Assembly (NCBI GenBank): GCA_013396755.1
Contig: VWZF01006833.1
Location: 934,796 to 998,795 of the forward strand
Source: Sclerurus mexicanus
Taxonomy: Eukaryota > Chordata > Aves > Passeriformes > Furnariidae
Length of the DNA: 64,000 nt
Direction: 5' to 3'
The notes below the pieces were generated by a model that saw nothing but the letters and a program-made list of their open reading frames with translations, did not search any database and had not been told where the DNA came from. How positions within the stretch are numbered: the stretch's first letter is position 1; every line of letters begins with the position of its first letter. This document shows, piece after piece, positions 47,761 through 60,800 of this stretch. The translations under genes and the position numbers were made by a program.

Positions 47761-50700
47761 CATGCTTAACTATGGTCAAACCACATCACTAATTACCTAA
47801 ATACAACCCATCATTTCCTCTCTCAGATTTGGCATTTGGACACAGAATAAAAAAATCATTAAACAGGCAAAAAAAACATATTTTCCAAGTAGTTTTTTCA
47901 ATGCAATTCATTCCAGGCATGTGCCTTTACTGACCTTACATTGGGAGTGTCTGGCATCACGTGATAGGAGCCAAAGACACAACCTCCTCCACTATTCACA
48001 AGGAGAAAGATTTCTTGAAGGGCTGGTTGCTGAAACAGAGGACTCTGACACTAGGTAGTGGACGCTGAATTAAAATCCAGGGCAATGTAGCCTTTTTGCT
48101 TATATTACTTTGTGTGATTCATACTTATAATGATTCCCTCCTGCTGAAAAGCCCTGGCTGCCTGTTGTTTCTGCTCAGTCATCCCCATCAGTTTTACAGA
48201 TGGATTTTACTGGAGTGAGAAAATTAGAGCAAGAACATCACTGTTATTGTTTCACAGCTGATGAAGAACAACAGTGGAAAAGTAGTTATGAAATCTTATT
48301 TTGTTGTCATCTTTGCTGTGTGAAATTTTACACACCTTCCTCAGACAGTGGGTAAATCCTTGCCTTAAGGTTTTCATTATGTTTCTCAAGGGATAAGTGA
48401 AATTACTTGGTTTTTTCACTCATTCAGGGTATCTGCTTCAAAGGTTAAAATGCAGTGAAGTTTCCCTGAATTTTCTGTGTAGACACAGATAGCTCTGCAA
48501 AGACTACAGCACAGAGAGATTCATAAAACTGACATTTCTTTTTTTAAAAAGGTGCATGTGGCAGTGGAGAGTCATTTCTCCTGAAGCCGATGTGTGAAAA
48601 CTATTGCACAATGAACAAAATATTACATGTAGAACAAAAGTGTGAATTAATTTCAAAGCTCTGACAGATCTAAACCCCTCTGATATTAAAATTTTTAAGG
48701 AAAATAATCCAACAACAGATTCAGACAATGTGAAAAAATATACAACATATTTGGGCTGAAGATCTTATACTGCTTTACAACTTTGGTTCTATTGTCACTT
48801 AGAATAAAACCAGGGGGAAAGACCTTGAGAGATAAGCCGCTTATTTATTTGTTCCTGAAGCTTTGATAGCATGTAGGTTGCTGTGTGATCTTTATAAACT
48901 CAGAGGTGCTAAGCACAGCTTGTTTTTGAAAGTCAATGCCAGCGAGAGACAGACTTTTTGTAATAACACCCAGTGAGCTGTGGCACTTGTATACTTGTAT
49001 AGTTGTCTGTGCCAAATCCTTACCTAGTCTACATTAACAGATGCAGCATCTTTTGACTTCATGCTGGGGATCTGGCCCATTATCCATTTCTTGAATATGT
49101 ATATCCAAGTAGGACAGACATTTTCAAGAAGATATTTCTCATACTCACACTCACCAAACTCCAAATACCTTTAAATTAGAAATAAAACCAGTAATCTCTT
49201 CCTCTTCCCAAACCTTACAGGATATAGGCTGATCAGATAAGAAAATACAGGATTTATTTGCCTTTTTTTTTTTTCTTTTCTTCTGAGGATCTAAAGAAAC
49301 AGGTAGACGGTTTTAGAGAAGAAAGAAATGAATTTGTCAATCACTCTAATTTCTCATGCAAACTGACCTCACATAACCAGCACTCTCAAAAAGGAAACAG
49401 TACTTTAAAATAAATCCTACAATAATCCTCAGTGGCAACACACACAAAATCAGGTAAAGGACATATTGGAAAAAGGGAATTTGGGGTAAACTTCTCCTTG
49501 CATTATCCTACATAGTTGCTGATTTGTAGTGTGTGTTTGTAAGTGATTCAGATGCAGAAGTTCGAAAGGCATCCAACATCTGAGCCAGTTTTCCCTATCC
49601 CAATCCAGGTCCCGTGACCCAAGGGAGCTCTCCCTTGATCCCTGGCTTTGCCTTTCTAGAGGACTATGACGTGGTTTTAGAAGAATTTCACTCTCACAGA
49701 AGATTATCCTATGTGAAGGAGTGATGTCAAAATGCTGCAACTTCTGCAGAGAGATAGAAATGCCAGGATAAGATGCTGATATATGTGCATGTGACATTCA
49801 CAATTCACTGGTATGATGAGTTGTGATGACTGGGAAGTTTGGGAATACCACAGCCTAACATACGCCTTTTCCCTTCTAAATGACAAATGTTCATACTTCC
49901 CTGACTTTTTCCCTTCTTCTGCTCTGTGCATTACATTCTGAATTACATCACAGTCCAAAAACATGACATTCAACCTTGAAGCCCCAGCCAAGCAATGGAT
50001 AAACTAGAAGGTAACACACGATTTCTACAGCAAAGGCAATTTGACACACTACACCATGTCCTATGAACAAAACAGGGATTTAGTTGTTGTACAGTGGAGA
50101 TGCTGTTATCCAGAATCCACTTATACTAATGACATCAAAAACTGGCATAGATGCACATCAGTGACTCTTTCTGCTTTAAATTTTTTTTTTTTTTTTTTAA
50201 TCAGTTGTCAGGGTAATACTATTTTGTTATTCTCTTCTTTGTTATTCTGTGATAAATTTCACAAAAGCAAAGCAATTCCGAGGACTTTTATAGCCAATGA
50301 ATTGAGGAAAATGTGGGGTATGGTCAGTTAGTTCACTTTAGGTCCAGAGTACTGGCAGAATGGCAAGTATGAAGAAAAGGTATGAAAAAAACCACACTCC
50401 ATACAGAAAACTTTTGGTAACACTCCATATTAAAGAAAACTAGGCTGTCCACTATTACTGCTTGTGTCTTTGCTTTACTTATTCCATCTTCTTATTTTTC
50501 CAACTCATTAAATTTAATAGAGAAACTGGAGGTACCCCTTACCCATTTTCCTAGCTTGAAAGCCTTCTAGCTAATTGCTGATTCACAACAATATTTTATC
50601 TTTCTGCACAAATACTAGTTTCTTCTTCAACAAACTGCCCTTGATGAACAACTCTTGAGAGTTCACATAACATTTCTGTAGGTCCAAATTTCATGTCTGT

Positions 50701-51285
50701 GAAATCCTCTAGCTTGAGATTTGAATTTTCAAATGCTAGATAGTTGAATGGCACAGTCGACAAGCTCACAGATTATCTAGGCCTAGGTCAGCACCTGGCA
50801 GCAACTTTGAGAAAAGGAGCCTGAATATTTCTTGTCAATGTATCGCTATTTGCCTCAACATGTTGGGAGCACTCAGCAGTGGCTGTTCCCTCAGAACAAA
50901 CTGTCACACGATTAAAAGAAAATACAAAAATCCCCAAAAGGAAAAATGTTAATATTTCAAAATCTAATGTCAAAGAAAGTATGGTTAGCCAGTCTGTGCA
51001 TGCGTTTTACAAACTGTTATTTAGAAATAATTATATAAAAGAGATTCTCTGAGTCTTTTCTTTCAGCCTTAACTCAGCATGACCATGTGTGAAATGATCC
51101 ATCAGATTTCATCAAAGTTAAGAATCCCATATGGCTTGTATCGCCACAGTTTAAAACTTCCTATGATTCAAAATATGTCTCCACTGTTCATGAACACTTG
51201 AACTAGATTACAGCTTGTGTAGATAGCATCAAGCCTACCCAAGAAGCTGGATGAATGTTTAGACTTTGTAAGCTCTGTGCTGCCA
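47761..51285. other. Noncoding DNA, nothing recognised
   Basis: Poly-T runs lie at 49264-49274 and 50181-50198. Minus-strand open frames at 49450-49797 and 49704-49991 have no domain and random composition. Confidence 0.65.
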
Positions 51286-51313
51286 GAACCAGCGCCAGGT
51301 CCTGGGCTGGTTC
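51286..51313. repeat. GC-rich 28-nt near-perfect palindrome
   Basis: GAACCAGC (51286-51293) pairs with GCTGGTTC (51306-51313), and CCAGG (51295-51299) pairs with CCTGG (51301-51305), leaving one bulged G (51294) and one central T (51300). Thirteen base pairs in 28 nt with virtually no loop is unusual in this AT-rich window. The halves carry AACCAG/CTGG words like those of Grainyhead/TFCP2-type sites. Confidence 0.65.
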
Positions 51314-52959
51314 GTTTGAAACTGAGCCCAGGCTGGGTTTCAACTGATATCTGAACTTCTTTGATGGTAACATCAGACTAACTTTTGTGGGCCTTCTGTG
51401 TAAATAGTTGCTAAGGTACTGGAATAGCCCATGAATTTGAGTTATTCCCTGCGTACAGATATACAGGCTTTACAGGCAAGCATTTCTAAAAATTCAGCAT
51501 GTTTCTCTTTCTTTGTGCCCAAATGGGGGAGTGTGTTTTGAGTTTTTTTCAAAGAAAACCTGCTCTTAAAACCTCAAATGACTTTCAGTATTTTCGGCTT
51601 AATATCTACATCTTTAAACCTCCTTACCTGAAGGCCTTCACATAAGCTGCACTGGAAACCTAACTTTTTCGGGTTTTTTCATTTCTCTTCTATGCCAAAA
51701 CTTCCAGGATTTATGTGAGAAAAGCTCCCCTTTCAGGAGATGCTCCTGAGTGTGTTTTACTTCAACCTAGTTTTTTAAAAAACCTAATATTCTACAATAC
51801 ACTACAAGAGCATACTACAGTACAACACACTACGCATCCCAGCCACTCGAGACCCCAGTCTTCCAAAGGTGGTGAAGATATAAAGAACATAAACTCCAAG
51901 AAACAATTCAGGCACTACAATTTATATGTTACAAGACTGTCATTTATCTAAAGAGGAAAACTTTGACATCAACTCAACTTCTATACCTCTCCTTCAAGAA
52001 GACTTAATCATATTTTCCAACAACACAAAAGCCATACCAGCATTTCTTACACATATTACTTACATTCTATAAGTGTCCTAGACTCAAATTAGTAGTAACT
52101 GAAATTGCTGAATATTTCATCCACTAAAATGGCTGTGCTTAATATAGCTTATATCAGACTGACAATACATATTTGCTCACTTGAACACTCTCAGGAATAT
52201 TTATGATACAAAATCATTTTCCATGAAATAACATAAATGAGAATTCAAGGGGGTTTTTTGGGACCATTTTTTGCAGGTTATAGAATAGTATTCTGTTTCA
52301 AAAAAAGGCAACAACAATTGGCATGGGATGTTAAGAAGAAATATGTGAAAGATGCTGACATAACTGCTCTGCTCTGAATTGTGCATTTCTTCAGCAGGCT
52401 TCAGTGAAATGTAATATGGACAAGCTACTTTAGGATGAAAAGGCCTTGAAATAAATAATGCATGAAAATTTCATGTTTTGCAGTAATGGAAGACGCAAAA
52501 GCATTTGCATTTTTTTTTTTGTAAAACAGAACTGTTAACAATATTTCAATTCAGTACACAAAATTGTAATAAACTATTTTCCCTCTTTTCTAACGCTGGT
52601 ATTTATCTCTTCATCAAAATTTAGAGGAATAAGGTCAGATATTAAATTCTCCAGACAGAACACCAAATATGACACAATTAATTATTAATGCATTAGATTA
52701 TTACATAATTAAAGGTGAACTAGAACAACAACAATCCTTAAGACTGCCTGTAAATCAACTGTTTTCTAGGGGGGAAATATAAAAATTAAAAACCTTCAAC
52801 AGTAATTACAAGAAACATTTTCAATATCTGTAAAATAGGAAGTCAAAGAAAACACAAATATAAAATTACAAGATTACCGTTAATTTCAGATTATGTGGTA
52901 TTTAAAGACCTTTCAAATGTCATTTATTTACAATAATCTCTCTTATGTCATTACACTGA
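51314..52959. other. Noncoding DNA, nothing recognised
   Basis: AT-rich, with a T run near 52511-52521. No gene or repeat family seen. Confidence 0.6.
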
Positions 52960-53215
52960 GTAAGGAAACCTGAGTCCTTTTTTCCACAGACTACATGAGA
53001 AACACAAGAAAACTGTCTAATATCTCTTGTGCCTCCATTTCTAGTTTCTTATCTGAAAATGAAGATGATACCCAAGTGCTACCTTTACAAAGGTGTTACA
53101 AGGGTTAGATAAGTACCATCTATAAAGCCCTTTGAGATCCTGAGATGAAAAGCTCTGCAAGACTCAAGTTCTCTATAAGTGCAATATTATTACTGTAGTT
53201 CTTATTATGTTTATT
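52960..53215 (+). mobile_element. MIR-type SINE relic
   Basis: The right half is clear. GTGCCTCCATTTCTAGTTTC (53029-53048) then ATCTGAAAATGAAGATGATA match the SINE wording 'gtgcctcagtttccccatctgtaaaatggggataat'. AAAGCCCTTTGAGATCCTGA (53124-53143) then GATGAAAAGCTCT, and CTATAAGTGCAATATTATTA (53172-53191), match the amniote MIR tail 'aaagcactttgagatcctcggatgaaaggcgctatataagtgcaaagtattatta'. The tRNA-like head would lie to the left (about 52960-53020) but is too eroded to read. Plus orientation. Subfamily uncertain (MIR1_Amn-like). Confidence 0.75.
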
Positions 53216-54012
53216 TGTTTAGTCTCCTCTAGAGAACATAATTCTGAAGAGATTTACATTTGAACTTTGTAAGAATTCTGTTATCTGTCTTTCAAATTGC
53301 TCTTAAGGGCTCTGTAGAGGAAAGGCAAATGCTCACAAAAGCACACTCAAATCTTTCCAAAGATCCCATTCCACAAGATATTCAGTGTTTCTTGAGCAGC
53401 ACTGAACGCTCTCAGCTGACTGCACTCATCACATTGCAAAACTGGGCCTTGGATTTCAGGTGCCAGCATTGCTAGGAACAAGAAGCCCAGCACAGAAATA
53501 AACATAATTCTACATTTCTTTTTTGGTTCCTTGTTGGATGCCCATGGGTCAGGTGAGCAGACACAGTTATTGAGCTCACTGCTTCGATACTCAGCAGAAC
53601 GCTGAAATACTTAGCCAAGTACAATGAGCAGCTCTTCTTCTCTTTACTGTCGCTGATGATGCGAACCAGCATGGAGAAAAAGGTACCCCCAGGTCACTAC
53701 ACATTTTTTTCATTGCTGGACATTGAGGACAGATTGAACTTCCAACTACCTTATTATAACGTCCTTTTTGCATTTGATTTCTGAAAAAATATGTAATCAA
53801 CTTAAGGCCGCTCAAAGAGTTCTATATGGCTTTTTAATGCTATTCCTATCCTGAAGGCTGACAGCATGGAAAGTAGGACATAGATGAGAAGGATGGGTAA
53901 GTAGGAAAGGAAGTTGGCAACATAAGATTAAGAGAGCCAAAATTTTCCTAAATTTCAGAATCTAGTCTGATAGCCTTTGACTAGGTATTTTCTGAGGCAG
54001 CAATGGAAGACA
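53216..54012. other. Noncoding DNA, nothing recognised
   Basis: No coding, repeat or structural feature beyond chance open frames. Confidence 0.6.
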
Positions 54013-54095
54013 AACTTTAAAAAAAAAAAAAAATCAAACAAACAAACAAACCCCTTCAAACAAACAAACTAAATCCAAACAAAACAAAAATTACA
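54013..54095. repeat. Poly-A and (AAAC)n low-complexity tract
   Basis: An A run (about 54019-54033) is followed by AAAC repeats with interruptions. Typical avian simple sequence. Confidence 0.85.
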
Positions 54096-57000
54096 ATAAC
54101 TGCATCAGTTACAAAGAAGGAAGTAAAATGTTATTTTTGGACTTCTGAGGGAATGTTCAAATACTTTGCATACTGTGAAAATCACTTCTCCAAACTTTGA
54201 AGAAAAAAATTGGTCTTTCCTAAGGTTCAGTAAACCAGCATAACTATGGGGCTTTATTTTATCCCTCATTTCAATGCAGAATTGAGCTGTTTTGGAACAA
54301 ATGAATCAGATGCGTAAGAGACTTCCAATTCTACAGAAAAAAATGTAGACAATATTCTGAGTTTTCTGTTCAAAAATATCTTCGTAAAGAATGTAGCACA
54401 TCTTGGAAATGTAATTGCATCAGAAGATATCATCCCAGCAGAGTCTAGAAGACAGTGAATGTCCATCATCCCAAAGATCAGGGAAGATGAGCAGGTTTCA
54501 GGTTGGATTTTTTTTGTTGTTTTTCCCTGCATTATTCTCATTGGCAAGATTACTTCTATGTCTTAGGGCAGCCCAAGAAAATAGAAAAAAGTTTCTTGCC
54601 ACACTTTAGGCTTTGAGAGTATTCCTCAATTAGGAAATTTTTTTCTAGAACAATCCTGGCTCAACAACGCTCTAATATGAGCCCTGTACATTATTATGCT
54701 CTGTTTAAGGTCTGGTGGATCAAGAATGTATGGGAAAGTGGAGTAAATGAAGCTTGCAAGACAGGCAGTAAAATTACGAATAGCCATAATTTAATTACTA
54801 TCAGAAAATTTCTAAAAAGTTGGATTTAAAAAAAAAACAAAACCAAAACTTGTAACTTCATTATATTTAATATTTTCTTTAAGCTGCCCTTAAACTTACT
54901 ATAGTCCTCCTTAAGATTTTTTCAGACTTATCTGAAAATGCACTACTTTGCTGCAAGTTACTTTTTTTACACATTTCCATTGGTCATTTTTCCACAGATA
55001 TTCTCATTTCACTCTGAGAAAGGATAAGAAAAATTGAAAGGAAACAAACTGGGGGCAGGGGAAGAAACATAAAACAAACCATATATTAGTTTTCTTTATT
55101 TCTTTGGAATATAGACAATAGTGAATAAGAAATGCAGAAAGTGAAGTCACTCCAGTCAAAAAACACTATTCAGTAAATCAGGAAGAGACAGAGCCGGAAC
55201 CAAAATGAACCCTCTGCAGGGACAACCGTCTATATTGTTCATTAGGTCCTTAAAATTAGAAAGATCCATTCTTACAGAGTTTATGTGGTTCAAATCTGAT
55301 TTCAGAAAAATATATAGTTGACAATAACAGAATAATTACAGTCACTGCTTCAATATGGCTGTATAAATCATCATACTTCAACCTACAGCAGTAATAAAAA
55401 TAAATTATATTGGTTTTGGTTCATTACTGCTGATATAATAAAATATAATGAATTAAAAAATTCCTGAGTGTAATAATTTCATAAAAATAACAATTTACTA
55501 ATGGCTTCTTAACAACTTATGTGAATGCAATACATAAGAATTGTATTTTTGATAAAATAACCTTCCTCTAAGAAATTATTGTCATTTTATTCCAGTCCTC
55601 ATAATATTTTTGTCCAACATATATTTTCCCTCAGCGACTGCCTCTTCTCCATAATTCAGATTTCCCTGATGTAGTAAATGAGACAGGAGGAGTTTGTTGG
55701 CATAAATATTTCACAAATGAGATTCATTCTGAGAAAAAGTTATAGCATCCTGTGCAATGATGCTACTCAGGGCAGAAAACAGAGGAAACTGCAAAATAGC
55801 CATATAAAACGTCCCAAAGCAAGTTTCTCTCTCTACCTGTGCATGTACAAGCACACTCACGTTTCCCACCAAACTCATGTGGCAACCGCAAGAAATCAAT
55901 GTGTGGCTCTTTTGAACAAGCCTCTCATTAACTAGACCTCTCAGCTCTTTGCTGTGACATGAAATTCGTGGGTACATTCACATGCCATAATACCAGCTTT
56001 AGGTGAGGTTACTTATTTAAGTGTTTTCTTTTAATCCTGCATCAACTCAAGCTGCCTGAATAAACCTGTTTGATCTGCAGCCCAGTGACCATAACAACCT
56101 ACTAGGAGTAAGACCCATGCCCAGACACAGCCAACTGGAGCTTTGCACCTTCAGCAAAGCTCTGATGTTTTGCTGAGAATGAATCCCTCCACTTCTGGTG
56201 CTGGCAGGAGCAGGTGAGACTATTGATCCGTAAAAAAAATAATGTTGAAGTTAAACCCTAGAAGTTTTCCCACTGAATATAGGAGCAGGCTATTGAGTGC
56301 TCAGATGCTTCGCTTACATTGGAAAGCAGTATGCAAACTGTCTTTCTGATGTTTCTTTATAAATCACATCACTGTTAGAAGAAACAGCTTTTATTTCATC
56401 TACATGTCAGGATTCTACTTAAGTATTCTGGAAGCACATAATTGTGCTTTGAATGTGGCTGGAAGTTTGCTACAGTAAAGACTGTAGAAATGGCTCAAAC
56501 ATATAAATGTTAATTTTCAAAATTCAGTAGCAGAAGTAGAAATCACAGACAATAATTCAAGCCCTCAGTGGGAGAGGATATGATTAATTACTTTGACATT
56601 ATGTAATCATTGCTAACTAGGAATGTAAACCCAGTAAACATTGCTAACGTTATTAATTAAAAATAAATAAAAATCAAATTAGTTGACAAATTTTTGGTTA
56701 AAGAAAAAAATAGTCTCATGAGGTAATGTTATGGAAAGATGCCAAAAATCTGTACAGGTGTGCAGAGGACAAAATCACCAAAGCACCAGAGCATTTAGAA
56801 TTAGTTGGAGACATCTTTTTGTAGAGGAAATGAATCTCTCATTCCCTCCAAGAAAAGATTTAGAGAACCTCTGGATTAAGTTAAAGCAGAGGATCAGCCT
56901 GAGCTCTGTAACCATGGATTTCTGCATGTCTGGAACAAGTTATTTCCCAGTCCCTCACTGACACCTAGTCAAGGATGAGGGAAAGATCAACAAACAGGAG

Positions 57001-57764
57001 AAAGGGGAATAAAAGCAAGTGTTTAGGAGACCAGTAAGAAATCAAAGTCAATGTAGCAGGCCAACCTGTGCAGAGCTCAGCAAAATCTGTTTCCTTGCCA
57101 GAAAGCGTTCATGTGGGATAGGGCAGCAAACTGCTAATACCCATTAGTACCAGAAACAGTTTCATGATATCTGCCATGGTAAACAGTACCCCACCCTGAT
57201 TTCTGAAAGGACAGGCAAGGCACAAAACCCCTCTGAATATTCTATATGAGAGGCATCCAAACAGTTCACATTTACAGGAATTTTCAAAGTTGAAATGATA
57301 AATACCACATTCAGATGGCCATTGCCATAAGTGCTGCACATCACATATACCACGTACAAAAAAAAATAAATCTGTGAATTGCAGTTAGCAAACAATAGAA
57401 GTAAGGGGCAGATAAAATCCTAGAAAGAACAATTTTTGACTAGTAAGATATCAAAATTTATCAGTAGAGTGCACCATGAAGTTGTGAAGGCTCATTGTCT
57501 CAAACTCTGCTCTTAATTCAGCATGGACATGGACAAGACAATATTCTGACGTATACTATGAGAATATTTTTTAATTAAGAAACTGAATTCGCTCACGTTC
57601 AGAAATACTCCCATATCTTTGCACTAAACTACAAAAACCCTACAAAACCACTGCATACTCTGGGTATATGAACACTTACTTTGCTGTTTAACAAAGATAA
57701 TAGAAGTGTTGGAAGCAACAGGATCAAGGGAATTAGAGGAAATGCTCATTAAAACAAATTTAAA
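54096..57764. other. Noncoding DNA, nothing recognised
   Basis: Very AT-rich at 55380-55600. Open frames at 55678 (plus) and 55711 (minus) are random. No transposon could be read. Confidence 0.6.
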
Positions 57765-57815
57765 AGGGCTAATGATTAAAATATTGATTAATTAGCCAAA
57801 CATTGATTAACAGTC
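57765..57815. promoter_or_regulatory. Homeodomain-type site cluster
   Basis: TAATGATTA (57770-57778), a palindromic paired-homeodomain-type site, is followed by ATTGATTAA at 57783-57791 and again at 57802-57810 (period 19 bp), with TTAATTAGCC between. TTGATTAAC also resembles an HNF1 half-site. Function is inferred from motif density only. Confidence 0.35.
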
Positions 57816-60800
57816 ACACTTTATCAACTACAAAGGTTCTAATTACTGAACCATTATTCCATAGATTGACCTGCTCTCTCTTGTCACTTACGATGAAGAA
57901 CAATTTTTATTAAGTGGGTTTTGGATTTTTGACCTGTAAAATTTTAATAGGGAGCTCAAAGAGGGTGTCGTGTGTGGTTTGGCATTTTAGTCACTGAGGG
58001 ACTCATAGTTACTGTCTCTACTTAACCAAAGACACAGAAGTGCAAGAGGGATGTGAATACTCAGGGATTAAAGCCCCTCCGCAACTTCCCAATCAGAAGA
58101 GAGAGAGCGAGAGATGCAATTTGAAACTGCTCTAAGACTGCTCCAGTGAAAGGAGAAACTGTGTGATGCTAAACTGTACTGATGAATAACAACAAAGTGT
58201 TTAAAGACAGCACCAGGATGTTAACCAGTCAAATCCTGCTTGTAAGATACATACTAATTTAACAGGGAAGTATAAAATTAAAATCTCTTTTTTTTTTTAC
58301 CTACTCCAAAGCAACCCAGCTTATCCTGGAGATGTAATTATTTCACCATTAAAAACAAACAAAAAAATTCAAATAACCCCCCCCCAAATAGTAGTTGTAG
58401 TAGTTCATCTACCAAAATATTTCCTGCTACAGCCACCTAGGTCTCAGAAAACTGCTTCACACTTGAAAAATATTCCCCAGAAAATTTATGGATGTCTCAC
58501 ATAAGACTACCTTGCTGATTTCAATAACTGTCCATTTAAATCTGTTGATGTAGCGTTTAAACCTTGCTTCACAAAAGAGAAAGGCTAATACACACATGGG
58601 GTTACACTCTCAATATAACTGTCTGAAAGCGATGCTCTGGATTTACTCCTGATGAGATCAGCTCTAAGGCCGGAAAGCAGATTTATAGTGTGAACATAAA
58701 TGAGTGTGGAGGAGGGGGGACCTTTTTGATCATACATATGCTTGTCAGGCAAAAAGTGCTCAGGATCTCATTGTCAAATAAGCAACAACAAGTAGGTCCG
58801 TTACAGCCAGTGGAAAAAGGCATCAGAAGAACAACCCTAAACAGATACACCAGGCTGACAGCTTCAGCAGTCAAACCCTGGTAAAAGACATGGGGGAAAA
58901 GTAGTACTCAGGTGCTAACACAGAGTCTGGGCTGTATTTCCTTTGGAGTAAACTTAATGGTCTCTCAGAGGGGCAACAGTTTAGAACTCCCTGTACCGTT
59001 CTTCAGTAACCTAAAGGAAGAAGTGGAGCTACTGCCACACAAAGGTCTGAAACATCCTACTGCTGCAGGTTATGCATGTTGAGGAAATAACTGTTTCACC
59101 CAGGCAGAGGTACTCAACAGCAAGTGAAGGAATTCAGGCTGTAGTAAACAGGTAGATGTCCTTGGCCTTTTCACTGCATCCTCCTGTTACACTGTCTATT
59201 TTAACCAACACAATTCCTTTACTTCTACCATCCACATCAGCAAAATAAAAACTATTTCATTTCCATTATATACCATATGGTCTCTTGATCTGCCTTCTTG
59301 ATTTTTTACACCAGAAAAGCTGTTATATTTATAATAGAATTACAACTTAAATCCACAAAGACAGTTTACAGCATAATCAGACAAGTCTGCCTGAGTGTTA
59401 TCCTGCTATGCCAAGGTTTATGAATTTTCTCAGGTTACTCAATGAGAAGGAAAAAAAATGAGAAAATTAAAAAAAAAACCACAAAACCCACTTTCTTTAG
59501 AAACCTTCCCCCTTCCTGCATTCATACATACTGAAGGTTGCATCAAAACAGTAAGAAACATCATGTTAGGCAAGCTAAAGGATATTTTAGTGTAAACTTC
59601 AGAAAACAAGTATCCCTCTTCTAGTTAAGTTACTTTACTCTTCAGTCCCTCAAGAGGGACAGCAAGACAAGCAGCAGTTTAATGCCTATCACAGTACAAG
59701 TCAAATCATGGACTTGCTTTCAGTGTTGCTCATGGAGACCAGGTGGAGGCAATGACACCAGACAGGAGTATGATCCCAAAGCACCGTGAGAAAGTTCACA
59801 TCAACCAAACTTGGTGTGTTGCTGCTGGGCATGCTGGTCAACTCACTCTGCCCTGCTCCACACCAAGTCTTCTCAACCCTTTTTAAGACCATGCTTGGGA
59901 CTGCAGCAGCCTCCGAGGAAAACCAGCACCTTTGTGAAGTTCACAACACTGCACAACCACTCCTGACTTGCCTTTTTCCCTTCAGGGTACAACTTTCCCA
60001 AGGTTACTTGTAAGGGACACTTTTTGTGTATGTCATTGCTTTTGTACTTTGAGAAGGTAGAACAGTTTGCCCTGTCAGTGATGCAGTTCTTTGCAGAAAG
60101 AACACAAAAATAGGATCCTGACTGGAAGGAAACACAATAAAACAAGGGTTTAACAAAGCGTCCTTTTGCCATCACAATGGGATTTGCAGTCCATAAGGTT
60201 GATTTTATTGTAACAAAGAAGTGCAACTATTGCTTCAGTGTCACAGTGAATATCCAGAGTCATCTTTGTGCAATATTAAAAACTTAAATCCCACATTCAA
60301 TGAAATATTACCCACTACTTACAGGTAGCCTGTACTGAGTTTTTTTGCAAGCTGTAATAGCATGCTGAATGTATACCAAATTTAAGATAATGCTATTGCA
60401 CTAGCAGAACACAGAAAAAAATGTTGTGAGCAATCAGCAAGAAATCTATCTGTCTAAGGGTGCTTCCAAAGAGAAATATTAGTTCTTGTTTGAGGGTAAT
60501 AGAGAGGGCTGTAAAAAGAACACCTTAATAAAAAGGAACCTTTTGATCATCACTGATAGTGAGAAAACCTTTAAGATTTAAATCTATTTATTTCATCTAG
60601 AGATTCTTGACTTCTCTACTCCATGATGACCTTGACTTTACTTCCTTCCCCAACAGTACATTCTTTGTACTCTTCACCTCATGATGTTTTAAGATCATCT
60701 ATTCTCCTGCTCTTCTATTTAGCACATGCCTTCTTAATTAAACAAGTTCTCCTTCCATCCAGCTCCAAAAGCATATTAACAATGAAATGCTAGTGAGTAA

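Noticed and set aside
59873..60226. 117-codon minus-strand open frame, considered as a retroviral or host gene piece
   Set aside because: No conserved motif could be found in any frame; treated as a chance frame.
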